The notes beneath the pieces are model-generated. The model searched no databases. It was not told the DNA's origin and worked only from the letters and a program-made list of their open reading frames with translations. Made by a program: the position numbers and the translations under genes. This document shows positions 27,485 through 36,209 of a stretch of DNA of 64,000 bases, piece after piece (the stretch's first letter is position 1; every line of letters starts with the position of its first letter). This stretch comes from JAMHWD01 sp035911135 (GTDB taxonomy: Bacteria > Pseudomonadota > Alphaproteobacteria > Micavibrionales > Micavibrionaceae). The DNA lies in assembly GCA_035911135.1 (NCBI GenBank), contig JAMHWD010000034.1:183688-247687 (forward strand). The letters run 5' to 3'.

Positions 27485-30400
27485 CTGCAGAACATGCCGC
27501 CATCTCCGATAACACTGCCCCACTGGCCGCGCGCGACCTCAACCCTAATCGCGGGCAACTAAGCGCGGCTGATCCCGCGCAATCGGTCTGGGTCAGCGCA
27601 TCAGCCGGCAGCGGCAAGACCAAAGTCCTGACCGATAGAATTTTGCGCCTGCTTTTGCCAAGATCAAAAGAACAACCCGGCAGCCCGCCGCACAAGATCA
27701 TGGCCCTGACCTTTACCAAGGCCGCCGCCAGCGAGATGAAAATCCGTCTTGCCGGTGTACTGGCGGCATGGGCGGTATTGCCGCTCGATAGCGCCGATCC
27801 GAAATCCAGCCTGAGAGAAACACTTTCCAGCCTTCTGGGGCGCGCGCCGCAAGATCATGAAATCAGCGCCGCCCGCAAATTACTGGCGCAGGTCATTGAT
27901 GCGCCGGGAGGATTGCAGATCATGACAATCCATTCTTTCTGCCAGTCTGTTTTGGGGCGCTTTCCATTAGAAGCTGGTCTTTCTCCCGGTTTTAAAATTC
28001 TGGAAGAGCGCCAAAGCAAGGAAATATTAAATCAGGCCAAAGCCGAGATTTTTGCAAAAACAGGACAGGAAAAATCCAGCCCGTTGGCGCAGGCCTTGCG
28101 TAATATTGCGGGACTGGTAGGCGAGAATGATTTTATGACGCTTTTATCCGCCATATCCAGCGAAAGGCGGGCGCTTGATAAACTGCGCCGCGATCACTGG
28201 GATCATGATGGCATTTACACGGCGCTTTGCCGCATGATTGATCTGCGGCCCGGCCTCACTGAAGAAGCCGCCATCCTTGAATTTTGTCAACGCAGCGAGG
28301 AACGCCGCGCAGATATTTTAAATGTGGCAAAAACTCTGACAGCATTTCAAAAAAACAAGCGCGAACAAAATATCATTCAGACCTTAAGTGAATTTATTGC
28401 CACAGCGCCTGAAGATAGATTTCCCCTGCTGGATCGTTACATATCATTATTCCTGACTGGCGAAAACAAGCCGCGCGCCGAACTGCTCAGCAAAGACCCG
28501 GTCAAAAATCATCCGGATCTGCTGATTTTCATGCAAGATGAATGCGCGCGCATTGAAGCGCTTCTGGAACTGCGCCGCAAGATACGCTGCGCCGATGCCG
28601 GCCGCGATCTATTTTTACTGGCCGATGCCATTTTGCACCGCTATGGGGAACTCAAGGCCGGGCAAGCCGCCCTTGATTTTACCGACCTTATATTAAAAAC
28701 CCGGCAATTGCTGGAAAACCGCACATCATGGGTAATGTTCAAGCTGGATCAGGGTATCGATCACATTCTGATCGACGAAGCGCAAGATACCAACCCGGAA
28801 CAATGGGATATTATCCGCCTTCTAAGCCATGAATTTTTTGATGGAGCTGGCGTGCAAAGCGAATCAGAGCGCACCGTTTTCGTTGTCGGCGATGAAAAGC
28901 AGTCCATCTATAGTTTTCAACGCGCCTCGCCTGAAGAATTCAGGTCCATGCGTAGTTATTTTTACGACAAGATTGCCGCTGCCGGAAAAAAATTTGAAGA
29001 AATTAATCTCAACACATCCTTTCGTTCCGCACGCAGCATATTAAAAGCGGTTGATCTGGTGTTCTCGCAAGACCCGCTGGTCCGTGAACCGGGATTTCAG
29101 GCCATTGCCCATCACGCCTTTCACGATAAACGGCCCGGCCATGTTGAAATCTGGCCGCCTTATAAGACGGAAAGCGCCAAAGAAAGCGAAAACACGAATG
29201 CCGGAATCTGGCAATCCCCCGCTATTATCCGCGATATAAAAACCGGCGCATGGCAATGCGCGGAAGGCATGGCGGATCTGATTGCCGGCTGGATGAAATC
29301 AGGTGAAATTCTGGCCGGACAAAACAGACCCATCCGGCCCGGCGATATTATGGTGCTTGTCAAAAAGCGCGGCCCCTTTGTGCATAACCTTATTCGTGCC
29401 CTGAAATACCGCGGCATCCCGGTCAGCGGCCATGACCGCATGATTCTGGAATCACAGATCGCGGTACAGGATTTGGTTGCGTTAATGGAATTTGCGCTGG
29501 CCCCCGCCGATGATCTTAATCTGGCCTGCCTGTTAAAATCACCCTTCATTGGCTTATCGGAAGATAGTCTTTACAAGGCCGCGCAAGGCCGGAAACAAAG
29601 TCTGTGGCAAAGCCTGCAATCGCTGGATGAATGCCGAGAGATTGTCACGTATCTGCATCGTTTTATCCATCACGGGCAAAACGATACGCCTTTTGATTTT
29701 TTAAGCCGCGCGCTGTACACACCTTGCCCGGCAGCACCCAAACGCAGCGGCCTGTATGCGATCGAGACACGACTCGGCGTGGACGCCCTTGATCCGGTGC
29801 AGGAATTTCTAAATACCGCCCTTGATTTCACAATGCGTGAAACCCCGCGTCTGCAGGATTTTCTGGCATGGCTTTCATCGGGCAATACCGAGATCAAGCG
29901 CGATCAGGAAGAAGCCGGCGATCAGGTCCGCATCATGACAATTCATGGATCCAAAGGCCTGCAGGCCCCTATTGTTTTCCTGCCGGATACCCTCCATTAC
30001 AAAGCGCCGGCCCGGGGTGATAAAAACATCTTATGGCCGCACAAAACAGGACTGACTGTGCCATTATGGGCGCCCGCCGCCGAAGATATATTCGGACAAT
30101 TTCGTACGGTACAAAAAGGCCTGAGCCTGCGCGAAAACGAAGAATATCACCGCTTGCTTTATGTTGCCATGACGCGCGCGGCCGAACGTTTATATGTTAT
30201 GGGATTTGAGGGCAAGAAACCCGCCATGCCGGAAAGCTGGTATCACCTGATTGTTGCCGGATTGAAAGATTACGCCGCCCAAGGGGCCGATGGCAAAATT
30301 ATCCTGCATAACGCAGGTGAAAATCCTTTGCAGGATAACAAGGCCCCGGATGAAGAAAAAACCATGCCGGACCCCATTCAAGAATGGATGTATCAAGCCG

Positions 30401-30978
30401 CACCGGCAGAACCTTCGCCGCCGCGCCCGCTTGTTCCCTCCCGGCCATCAGAAATGGAACCTGCCGCCATGGCGCCCTATGAAAGCGCCGGCATGATTTC
30501 GCGGTTCCGGCGCGGTAATCTGACGCATCGCTTGCTGCAATTCCTGCCTGATATGCCGCAGGCAATAAGAGCCGAAGCCGCCCGGCGCTATCTGCAACGC
30601 CAGGCAGGCGATCTGGATGAAACCATACGCCAGTCCATTGCCGCCGAAGTCATGGCCATACTGGATCATCCTGATTATGCCGCGTTTTTTGCCGCCGGTT
30701 CCATGGCAGAAACACCGATCAGCGGTTATCTGCCCGATGGACGCCTTATCAGCGGGCAAATCGACCGGCTGTGTATCGGCGCGGAGCAGGTTCATATTAT
30801 TGATTTTAAAACCAACCGCCCGCCGCCGGATAATCTGAAGAACGTTCCTGATATATACCGCAAACAATTACAGGCTTATCGCGATATTTTGGCCGCGCTT
30901 TATCCGGATAAGGCGATTATCAGCGCCCTGCTCTGGACGGATGGTCCGCGCCTGATGGTGATGGATGATGGGGATTAA
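27481..30978 (+). CDS. addA: double-strand break repair helicase AddA
   Basis: AddA is the UvrD-like helicase and nuclease subunit. The 1165-residue product has Walker A SASAGSGKTKVL (about residue 37-48), the TFTKAAASEMKIR motif, Walker B with HILIDEAQDTNPEQW (about 425-440), VVGDEKQSIYSFQ, the late motif LLYVAMTRAAERLYV, and a C-terminal nuclease core HIIDFKTNRPPPDN near 1105. All helicase motifs look intact. A perfect stem follows the stop by two bases and leads into the trxA promoter region. Confidence 0.95.
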   Translation: MTAEHAAISDNTAPLAARDLNPNRGQLSAADPAQSVWVSASAGSGKTKVLTDRILRLLLPRSKEQPGSPPHKIMALTFTKAAASEMKIRLAGVLAAWAVLPLDSADPKSSLRETLSSLLGRAPQDHEISAARKLLAQVIDAPGGLQIMTIHSFCQSVLGRFPLEAGLSPGFKILEERQSKEILNQAKAEIFAKTGQEKSSPLAQALRNIAGLVGENDFMTLLSAISSERRALDKLRRDHWDHDGIYTALCRMIDLRPGLTEEAAILEFCQRSEERRADILNVAKTLTAFQKNKREQNIIQTLSEFIATAPEDRFPLLDRYISLFLTGENKPRAELLSKDPVKNHPDLLIFMQDECARIEALLELRRKIRCADAGRDLFLLADAILHRYGELKAGQAALDFTDLILKTRQLLENRTSWVMFKLDQGIDHILIDEAQDTNPEQWDIIRLLSHEFFDGAGVQSESERTVFVVGDEKQSIYSFQRASPEEFRSMRSYFYDKIAAAGKKFEEINLNTSFRSARSILKAVDLVFSQDPLVREPGFQAIAHHAFHDKRPGHVEIWPPYKTESAKESENTNAGIWQSPAIIRDIKTGAWQCAEGMADLIAGWMKSGEILAGQNRPIRPGDIMVLVKKRGPFVHNLIRALKYRGIPVSGHDRMILESQIAVQDLVALMEFALAPADDLNLACLLKSPFIGLSEDSLYKAAQGRKQSLWQSLQSLDECREIVTYLHRFIHHGQNDTPFDFLSRALYTPCPAAPKRSGLYAIETRLGVDALDPVQEFLNTALDFTMRETPRLQDFLAWLSSGNTEIKRDQEEAGDQVRIMTIHGSKGLQAPIVFLPDTLHYKAPARGDKNILWPHKTGLTVPLWAPAAEDIFGQFRTVQKGLSLRENEEYHRLLYVAMTRAAERLYVMGFEGKKPAMPESWYHLIVAGLKDYAAQGADGKIILHNAGENPLQDNKAPDEEKTMPDPIQEWMYQAAPAEPSPPRPLVPSRPSEMEPAAMAPYESAGMISRFRRGNLTHRLLQFLPDMPQAIRAEAARRYLQRQAGDLDETIRQSIAAEVMAILDHPDYAAFFAAGSMAETPISGYLPDGRLISGQIDRLCIGAEQVHIIDFKTNRPPPDNLKNVPDIYRKQLQAYRDILAALYPDKAIISALLWTDGPRLMVMDDGD

Positions 30979-30980
30979 GG

Positions 30981-31010
30981 CCGGTCAAGCGCCCTTGGCC
31001 CCTTGACCGG
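30981..31010 (+). other. perfect 9-bp hairpin after addA, overlapping the trxA -35 box
   Basis: CCGGTCAAG (30981-30989) pairs with CTTGACCGG (31002-31010) around a 12-nt loop. There is no T-run, so it is at best a weak terminator. The 3' arm contains the TTGACC proposed as -35 of trxA. Confidence 0.5.
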
Positions 31011-31032
31011 GCGGCATTGCGCGCCATATTTT
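31003..31032 (+). promoter_or_regulatory. trxA: possible sigma-70 promoter of trxA
   Basis: TTGACC (31003-31008) and TATTTT (31027-31032) are separated by 18 bases, about 45 bases before the trxA start. The AT-rich stretch after it fits an upstream leader. Confidence 0.4.
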
Positions 31033-31076
31033 ATAAATATTAGGGTTTTCTTCTTCAAAAAGGGGTATTTCAGAAA

Positions 31077-31397
31077 ATGTCCAGCAAAGCAGTTACAGAT
31101 TCAACATTTGAAACCGAAGTCTTAAAATCCGGCACGCCAGTTGTCGTTGATTTCTGGGCGGAATGGTGCGGCCCGTGCAAGGCGCTCTCGCCGATTGTCG
31201 ATGAGGTTGCCACGGAAATGGGCGACAAGGTCAAGATCGTCAAGGTCAATATCGAGGAAAGCCCCGAAGCCCCTACAAAATACGGCGTGCGCGGCATCCC
31301 GACATTGATGATTTTCAAAAACGGACAGGTTGTTGATACGCGCGTGGGCGGCATGCCCAAAAGCCAGCTTTCCGAATGGATCGCCAAGGCTGTTTAA
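31077..31397 (+). CDS. trxA: thioredoxin 1
   Basis: The 106-residue protein is a standard thioredoxin: VVDFWAEWCGPCKALSP with redox cysteines 31 and 34, the cis-proline segment GVRGIPTLMIFKNG, and the final helix. It reduces disulphides of cytoplasmic enzymes such as ribonucleotide reductase. The addA-trxA order is typical for alphaproteobacteria. It has its own likely promoter and is followed by a strong bidirectional terminator. Confidence 0.96.
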   Translation: MSSKAVTDSTFETEVLKSGTPVVVDFWAEWCGPCKALSPIVDEVATEMGDKVKIVKVNIEESPEAPTKYGVRGIPTLMIFKNGQVVDTRVGGMPKSQLSEWIAKAV

Positions 31398-31421
31398 CAG
31401 AGCCCATTATACAAGAAACAT

Positions 31422-31453
31422 AAAATCAGGCCGGTAACGCGGCCTGATTTTTT
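31422..31453. terminator. bidirectional terminator shared by trxA and ygjV
   Basis: AAAATCAGGCC (31422-31432) pairs with GGCCTGATTTT (31441-31451) around an 8-nt loop. A run of Ts follows on both strands. The stop codon and last codons of the reverse-strand ygjV gene lie inside the stem. Confidence 0.9.
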
Positions 31454-31974
31454 TGGTGGATCTTCAAACGCCGGATCGTGGTCAGATTGGCCAATATGAT
31501 CAGACCCTCCATCATGGCAGGGCCATAGGAATAGGCTAGAATATTATGCGTCAGCCACATGCTGGAAATCCCCAGCAACGCCATACGCAATTTCAAACCG
31601 CGCAAATTGAAAAACGCATAATGCCCGGCCAGAACCGCGATAATCGGCATGGCATCAAGGGGGCGCGCATATGTCATCAGGCCAAAAACAAGCGTCGCGC
31701 CCATAAAGACGGCGGCAAAATATTTGGCGCGCGCGCGCACAGGTTCAAAAATCGACAAGCCCGTACGCGTCCCGGCAATCAGACATCCGGCCGCCGCCGC
31801 ATAAGCCCCCAGCCATATAAAATGCGTGACAATAAATCCGGTCATGGAAACCATCAGGATTTTCATGCGGACATCATCTTTTTGCAAAACGGCCGATACG
31901 CCGAGCGCAAAAGCAACATAGCCGATCAGCTGAACCGGTGAAAACGGATCATATAAAGATGTTACATCGGTCAT
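31426..31974 (-). CDS. ygjV: YgjV-family inner membrane protein
   Basis: The 182-residue product has about six hydrophobic segments (for example VQLIGYVAFALGVSAVL, MLMVSMTGFIVTHFIWLGA and MPIIAVLAGHYAFF) and matches the Imp-YgjV membrane family of unknown function. The start is put at MTDVTSLYDPFSP (31974), seven bases after the infC stop; the longer open frame to 32070 is infC read in another phase. It is probably cotranscribed with infC. The last codons form part of a terminator stem. Confidence 0.75.
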   Translation of the reverse strand: MTDVTSLYDPFSPVQLIGYVAFALGVSAVLQKDDVRMKILMVSMTGFIVTHFIWLGAYAAAAGCLIAGTRTGLSIFEPVRARAKYFAAVFMGATLVFGLMTYARPLDAMPIIAVLAGHYAFFNLRGLKLRMALLGISSMWLTHNILAYSYGPAMMEGLIILANLTTIRRLKIHQKNQAALPA

Positions 31975-31981
31975 GAAAAAA

Positions 31982-32524
31982 TTATGCCGCGGAAGAGGCC
32001 AATACCATGATTGCCTGACGGCCTTCGAGCTTTGGTTCCTGCTCGATCTTGGAAATCTCGGCCAGCTCAACCTTCATGCGCTCCAGAACCGCCATACCGA
32101 TTTCCTGATGCGCGACCTCGCGACCGCGGAACCGCATGGTAACTTTCACCTTGTCACCTTCTTCGAGGAAGCGGCGCGCAGCTTTGAGCTTTACCCCGTA
32201 ATCATGATCCTCGATACCGGGGCGCAATTTGATTTCCTTGATATCAATCGTCTTTTGCTTCTTACGGGCTTCGGCTGCTTTTTTCTGCTGCTCGTATTTA
32301 TACTTGCCGTAGTCAAGAATTTTGCAAACAGGCGGATCGGCATTCGGGGAGACTTCAACCAGATCCAGACCCGCATCATAGGCGCGCGCGATAGCATCAC
32401 GTACCGGAAACACACCCAACATTTCACCATCTTCGTCAATCAGGCGAACGCGATCGACTTTAATTTCCTCGTTCACGCGAGGGCCATCGTCATTGCGTGG
32501 CGGTGGTCTGAATGGCTTGTTGAT
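31982..32524 (-). CDS. infC: translation initiation factor IF-3 (probable AUC start)
   Basis: IF-3 keeps 30S subunits free and checks the start codon. The product has the N-domain RVNEEIKVDRVRLIDEDGEMLGV, the linker CKILDYGKYKYEQQKK and the C-domain IEDHDYGVKLKAARRFLEEGDKVKVTMRFRGRE. No ATG, GTG or TTG lies at a fitting place: upstream the frame has none until the repeat region, and the first GTG inside would remove conserved residues. An ATC codon at 32524-32522, six bases after GGAGAG, gives a 180-residue protein beginning (I)NKPFRPPPRND. Rare AUU-type starts are known to autoregulate infC. Confidence 0.9.
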   Translation of the reverse strand: MNKPFRPPPRNDDGPRVNEEIKVDRVRLIDEDGEMLGVFPVRDAIARAYDAGLDLVEVSPNADPPVCKILDYGKYKYEQQKKAAEARKKQKTIDIKEIKLRPGIEDHDYGVKLKAARRFLEEGDKVKVTMRFRGREVAHQEIGMAVLERMKVELAEISKIEQEPKLEGRQAIMVLASSAA

Positions 32525-32536
32525 GGTCGTCTCTCC
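32525..32536 (-). promoter_or_regulatory. infC: ribosome-binding site that fixes the AUC start of infC
   Basis: On the minus strand the order is GGAGAG, six bases (ACGACC), then ATC. This is the only strong Shine-Dalgarno sequence in the thrS-infC gap and sits at ideal spacing for a non-canonical start. Confidence 0.7.
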
Positions 32537-32630
32537 TATGTAATTGAATATGGTATTTATACGCAAAAAACCCTGCCAATGGCAAGAGGCGTTGAAAACG
32601 ACCTTAATTCCGCTGATTTTGGGCTTTTTA

Positions 32631-32700
32631 TCAGGCGCAAGACGCGAAATATACAAAGCGTATAGGCATGGGCAAGACGCGCCGTAAAAATCGGAAAAGA
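32631..32700 (+). repeat. dispersed intergenic repeat, copy C (between thrS and infC)
   Basis: TCAGGCGCAAGACGCGAAAT, then ATACAAAGCGTAT and later CATGGGCAAGACGCGCCGTAAAAA, align with copy A upstream of rpsA. The centre is again a short palindrome (TATAC-AAAGC-GTATA). It is more diverged than copies A and B. It lies on the strand opposite to infC, within its upstream region. Confidence 0.6.
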
Positions 32701-32705
32701 CAGCA

Positions 32706-34700
32706 TTAGAATGGCGGTTTTGCTTGTGATTTCAGCGCTTCAAATGCTGCCTGCCATTCCAGAACTTCCTGATCCTGCGACCCAAGGCGGCGTATGGCCA
32801 CCTTGTTTTCCTCGGCCTCGCGTACGCCCAGCACATACAAAACTGGCACCTTGGCCAAAGAATGCTCCCGCACCTTGTAGTTAATTTTCTCGTTTCTGGT
32901 ATCCAGCTCCACGCGGATGCCGGCCGCCTTCATTTCCTCATACAGGCGCATGGCATAATCATCGGCCTTATCCGTAATCGTGGCAATAACGGCCTGTACG
33001 GGCGCGAGCCAAAGAGGGAGCTTCCCGGCATAGCTTTCAATCATGATGCCGATAAAGCGCTCGATCGAGCCCAGAATGGCGCGGTGAAGCATAACGGGGC
33101 GCTGGCGCGATCCATCTTCTGCGGTATAAAGCGCATCAAGGCGTTCGGGCAGGTTAAAATCGAGCTGGATCGTGCCGCAGCCCCATTCGCGGCCGATCGC
33201 ATCCCTAACAATAAAGGCCAGCTTGGGACCATAAAACGCGCCATCACCGGGCGAGACCACATAATCCATGCCGAGCTTTTTCAAAGCATCTTCGAGGCCA
33301 GCTTCCGCCTTATCCCAGAGCGCATCCGAACCGATACGGTTTTCCGGACGCGTCTCCAGTTTCACCGTGTAATCATTGAACCCCAGATCCTTATAAACGG
33401 CTTTGGTCAGTTCACAGAATTTCACGCATTCTTCCATGATCTGGCCTTCACGGCAGAAAATATGGGCATCATCCTGCGTAAACTGACGCACGCGCATCAA
33501 CCCGTGCAGCGCGCCATGCGCCTCATTCCGGTGACAGCAGCCAAACTCGGCAAGGCGCAGCGGCAAATCGCGGTAGGATTTGATCCCTTGCTTGAAAATC
33601 TGCACGTGCGCCGGGCAGTTCATGGGTTTGAGCGCCATAAAATGCTTGGGCTCTTCCTTGAATACCGGGCCATCCTCATCGGTGTTGGGCACGACATCGG
33701 GGGTGACGAACATATTCTCGCGGTATTTACCCCAATGGCCGGAGGCTTCCCAGAAACGGGAATCCATCAATTGCGGCGTTTTGACTTCGGCATATCCGCC
33801 ATCATTCAGGCGGCGGCGCATATAGGCCTCAAGCTCGACCCAGATTGTATAGCCTTTCGGATGCCAGAAAACCGATCCTTGCGCCTCTTCCTGCAGATGG
33901 AATAATTCCATCTCCTTGCCGAGTTTTCTATGATCGCGCTTTTCGGCTTCCTCGATCTGGAGCAAATACGCATCCAGCTCTTTCTGGTCGCGCCAGGCCG
34001 TACCATAGATACGTGTGAGCTGCTGGTTCTTGGAATCACCGCGCCAATAGGCTCCCGCCACCTTCATCAGCTTGAACGCGCCCACGAATTTCAGATTCGG
34101 CAGATGGGGACCGCGGCAAAGGTCGATGAAGCCCCCATCGATTGTAGAGTCGCCTTGTGCATAAAGCTGGAAATTATCCGCCTGATCCGCGCCTTCGATA
34201 ATCTCAATCTTGTAATTCTCGCCGCGCTTTTTAAAGGCCTCGATCGCCTCGGATTTTGTATTCAGCGATTTGATAATCGGCGCGTTGGTTTCCTTGATCT
34301 TGCGCATTTCCTTTTCGATGACTTCAAGATCATCGGTGGAGATCGGCGATTTAAATTCAATGTCGTAATAAAAACCGTTTTCGATCGTCGGGCCAATCGC
34401 CAGCTTGGCATCGGGATAAAGATTTTTGACCGCGCGCGCCAGCAATTGCGCCGTTACCGTATGGCGCATGATCTCAAGCCCTTCCGGCGAGGTCATGGTG
34501 ATAATAGAAACTTTTGCATCCGCATGAATGGGATCGCTAAGATCGCGCTGCACGCCATCCACCGTCACGGCGATAGAAGCCTTGGCAAGGCTTTTGGAAA
34601 TATTCTCGGCAATCTCCAGCCCCGTAACGCCGGGGGCGAAGGAACGCTGCGCGCCATCGGGAAGGGTGATTGTGATTTGCTTAAGGGCTGTCATATTCAT
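32706..34700 (-). CDS. thrS: threonine-tRNA ligase
   Basis: The 664-residue class II synthetase has the N-terminal TGS domain (ITITLPDGAQRSFAPGVTGLEIAENI), an editing domain (about residues 65-230, with HADAK and a CRGPHLP segment), the core with MNCPAHVQIF carrying the zinc cysteine, the motif 2 loop EFGCCHRNEAHGALHGLMRVR, motif 3 near MLHRAILGSIERF, and a C-terminal anticodon-binding domain. Two ATGs six bases apart are possible starts. It is followed by infC, the usual thrS-infC order, and preceded 39 bases away by the type I secretion operon on the same strand. Confidence 0.96.
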   Translation of the reverse strand: MNMTALKQITITLPDGAQRSFAPGVTGLEIAENISKSLAKASIAVTVDGVQRDLSDPIHADAKVSIITMTSPEGLEIMRHTVTAQLLARAVKNLYPDAKLAIGPTIENGFYYDIEFKSPISTDDLEVIEKEMRKIKETNAPIIKSLNTKSEAIEAFKKRGENYKIEIIEGADQADNFQLYAQGDSTIDGGFIDLCRGPHLPNLKFVGAFKLMKVAGAYWRGDSKNQQLTRIYGTAWRDQKELDAYLLQIEEAEKRDHRKLGKEMELFHLQEEAQGSVFWHPKGYTIWVELEAYMRRRLNDGGYAEVKTPQLMDSRFWEASGHWGKYRENMFVTPDVVPNTDEDGPVFKEEPKHFMALKPMNCPAHVQIFKQGIKSYRDLPLRLAEFGCCHRNEAHGALHGLMRVRQFTQDDAHIFCREGQIMEECVKFCELTKAVYKDLGFNDYTVKLETRPENRIGSDALWDKAEAGLEDALKKLGMDYVVSPGDGAFYGPKLAFIVRDAIGREWGCGTIQLDFNLPERLDALYTAEDGSRQRPVMLHRAILGSIERFIGIMIESYAGKLPLWLAPVQAVIATITDKADDYAMRLYEEMKAAGIRVELDTRNEKINYKVREHSLAKVPVLYVLGVREAEENKVAIRRLGSQDQEVLEWQAAFEALKSQAKPPF

Positions 34701-34739
34701 ATCAAAACTCGAAAACTCTTTAAAACTGCATAGGCTTTT

Positions 34740-36191
34740 TTAACGCTCATTCATCGCGCCGTCCAGCGTCTTGAAGAAAGGCTTGAGTAGATATTGCATC
34801 ACCGTCTTATGCCCGGTCAATATATCGACGGATGTCACCATGCCGGGGATGATCGGTAATATCTCGCCCGCGCGTTTTAGCTCATTTTCTTCCGTACGCA
34901 GGCGAACACGGTAGAAACTTTTACCCTCATGATCGGTAATCGTATCGGCGGAAATATCCAGAACTTCAGCCTTCAGGCCGCCATAAATCGAAAAATCATA
35001 GGCCGTGATTTTTACCATGGCTTTCTGGCCCGGATACAAAAAGGCAATATCCGAAGGCCTGATGCGCGCCTCCACCAGCAGCTGATCATCCTTGGGCACG
35101 ATCTGGATAATATCCTCGCCGGGTTTGACCACCCCGCCAATCGTCGTGGCCATGATATCCTTGACCGTTCCATTCACCGGGGATTTCAGTTCGGTGCGGG
35201 TTTTGCGGTCCTTCAGCGCGCCAAGGCGCTCCTTGATCTCGTTCATCTCGATCAGCTTGGCTGATAATTCTGTCTGGGCCTGTGCCTGGGCGGTTTTTTT
35301 GATTTCCTCGATCTTGGCCTGCGCCTCACCCACAGCTGATTTGGCGCGCGGCAAACCTGTGAGATAGCCATTTAATTCGGCGGTTTTTTCCTTGATCGTA
35401 CGCTCCAGCTGCAATAATTCGAGTTTCGGGGCTGAACCCTTGGCCACCAGCGGTGCAATCATATCACGCTCCTGACGCTGGAGGCTGATAACGCCTCTGG
35501 CATCGCCGGCACGGGTTTCCAGCTCACGCACTTCCTGTTCGCGCTGGGCCAACTGCTGCTCGAATACATTCACCTGCCCTTGCAATTGCTGGCTGTTGGC
35601 GCGGAAGGTATTCATTTCCTCCGTCACGGATGTCGGCGCGCCCTTCATGACTTCTTCCGGGAATTCAACCGTGAGCTTGCCTTCGGCCTCGGCCTGCAAA
35701 CGAATAATCGAGGCCTGCAACCCCAGATAACGCGCATTATTCGCGCCGAGATCCGATGAAGCCTCAACATCCGAGAGACGCATCAGCACTTGCCCCGCCG
35801 TAACGGGATCGCCTTCCTTCACCAAAAACGCCTCGACAAGCCCGGCCTCCAGAACCTGCAAGGACTGGATTTCGCTGGAGGGGATAATCTTGCCATCACC
35901 CCTTGTGACCTCATCCAGCTGGGCAAAGCTGGCCCAGAGGAAAAACAATGTGAAAAACCCGATAATCGCCACAAACAGCAAATGGCGCGAAAGCGGCAGA
36001 TCCTCATCCACCACATTGAAATAATTGGTGGCATAGGCCTCGGCGATTTTCATCTGCTCCTTGGCCCAGTTCTGGCGCATGCCCGCCCAGTCAGATTCAT
36101 TATTGATGCCGCCGCCATTTTTGGCAGCCGGATTGACAGGCGGCGTGGCCTCTTTGGGGTTTTTGTCTTTTTGCGGCGCTGCTTTTGTCAT
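34740..36191 (-). CDS. type I secretion membrane-fusion protein (HlyD/LapC family)
   Basis: The 483-residue adaptor has a Pro/Lys-rich cytoplasmic N-terminus, one transmembrane helix (about residues 75-97, LLFVAIIGFFTLFFLWASFA), a lipoyl half (VLEAGLVEAFLVKEGDPVTAGQVLMRL), a long coiled-coil hairpin (about 180-330), and the second lipoyl and beta-barrel part with SPVNGTVKDI and the HlyD-typical tail GMVTSVDILTGHKTVMQYLLKPF. It bridges the ABC transporter to the outer-membrane channel. It is the last gene of the adhesin-tolC-ABC-hlyD operon, with 18 bases between it and the transporter gene. Confidence 0.93.
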   Translation of the reverse strand: MTKAAPQKDKNPKEATPPVNPAAKNGGGINNESDWAGMRQNWAKEQMKIAEAYATNYFNVVDEDLPLSRHLLFVAIIGFFTLFFLWASFAQLDEVTRGDGKIIPSSEIQSLQVLEAGLVEAFLVKEGDPVTAGQVLMRLSDVEASSDLGANNARYLGLQASIIRLQAEAEGKLTVEFPEEVMKGAPTSVTEEMNTFRANSQQLQGQVNVFEQQLAQREQEVRELETRAGDARGVISLQRQERDMIAPLVAKGSAPKLELLQLERTIKEKTAELNGYLTGLPRAKSAVGEAQAKIEEIKKTAQAQAQTELSAKLIEMNEIKERLGALKDRKTRTELKSPVNGTVKDIMATTIGGVVKPGEDIIQIVPKDDQLLVEARIRPSDIAFLYPGQKAMVKITAYDFSIYGGLKAEVLDISADTITDHEGKSFYRVRLRTEENELKRAGEILPIIPGMVTSVDILTGHKTVMQYLLKPFFKTLDGAMNER

Positions 36192-36209
36192 GATCTTACA
36201 TCTCCGCCC

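Noticed and set aside
32525..32656. N-terminal extension of infC up to the upstream ATA/TTG-type start
   Set aside because: The 44 extra residues come from intergenic sequence and the repeat copy; IF-3 proteins lack such a leader.
31973..32665. 230-residue plus-strand frame opposite infC
   Set aside because: It is the mirror of IF-3, and part of it is read from the dispersed repeat.
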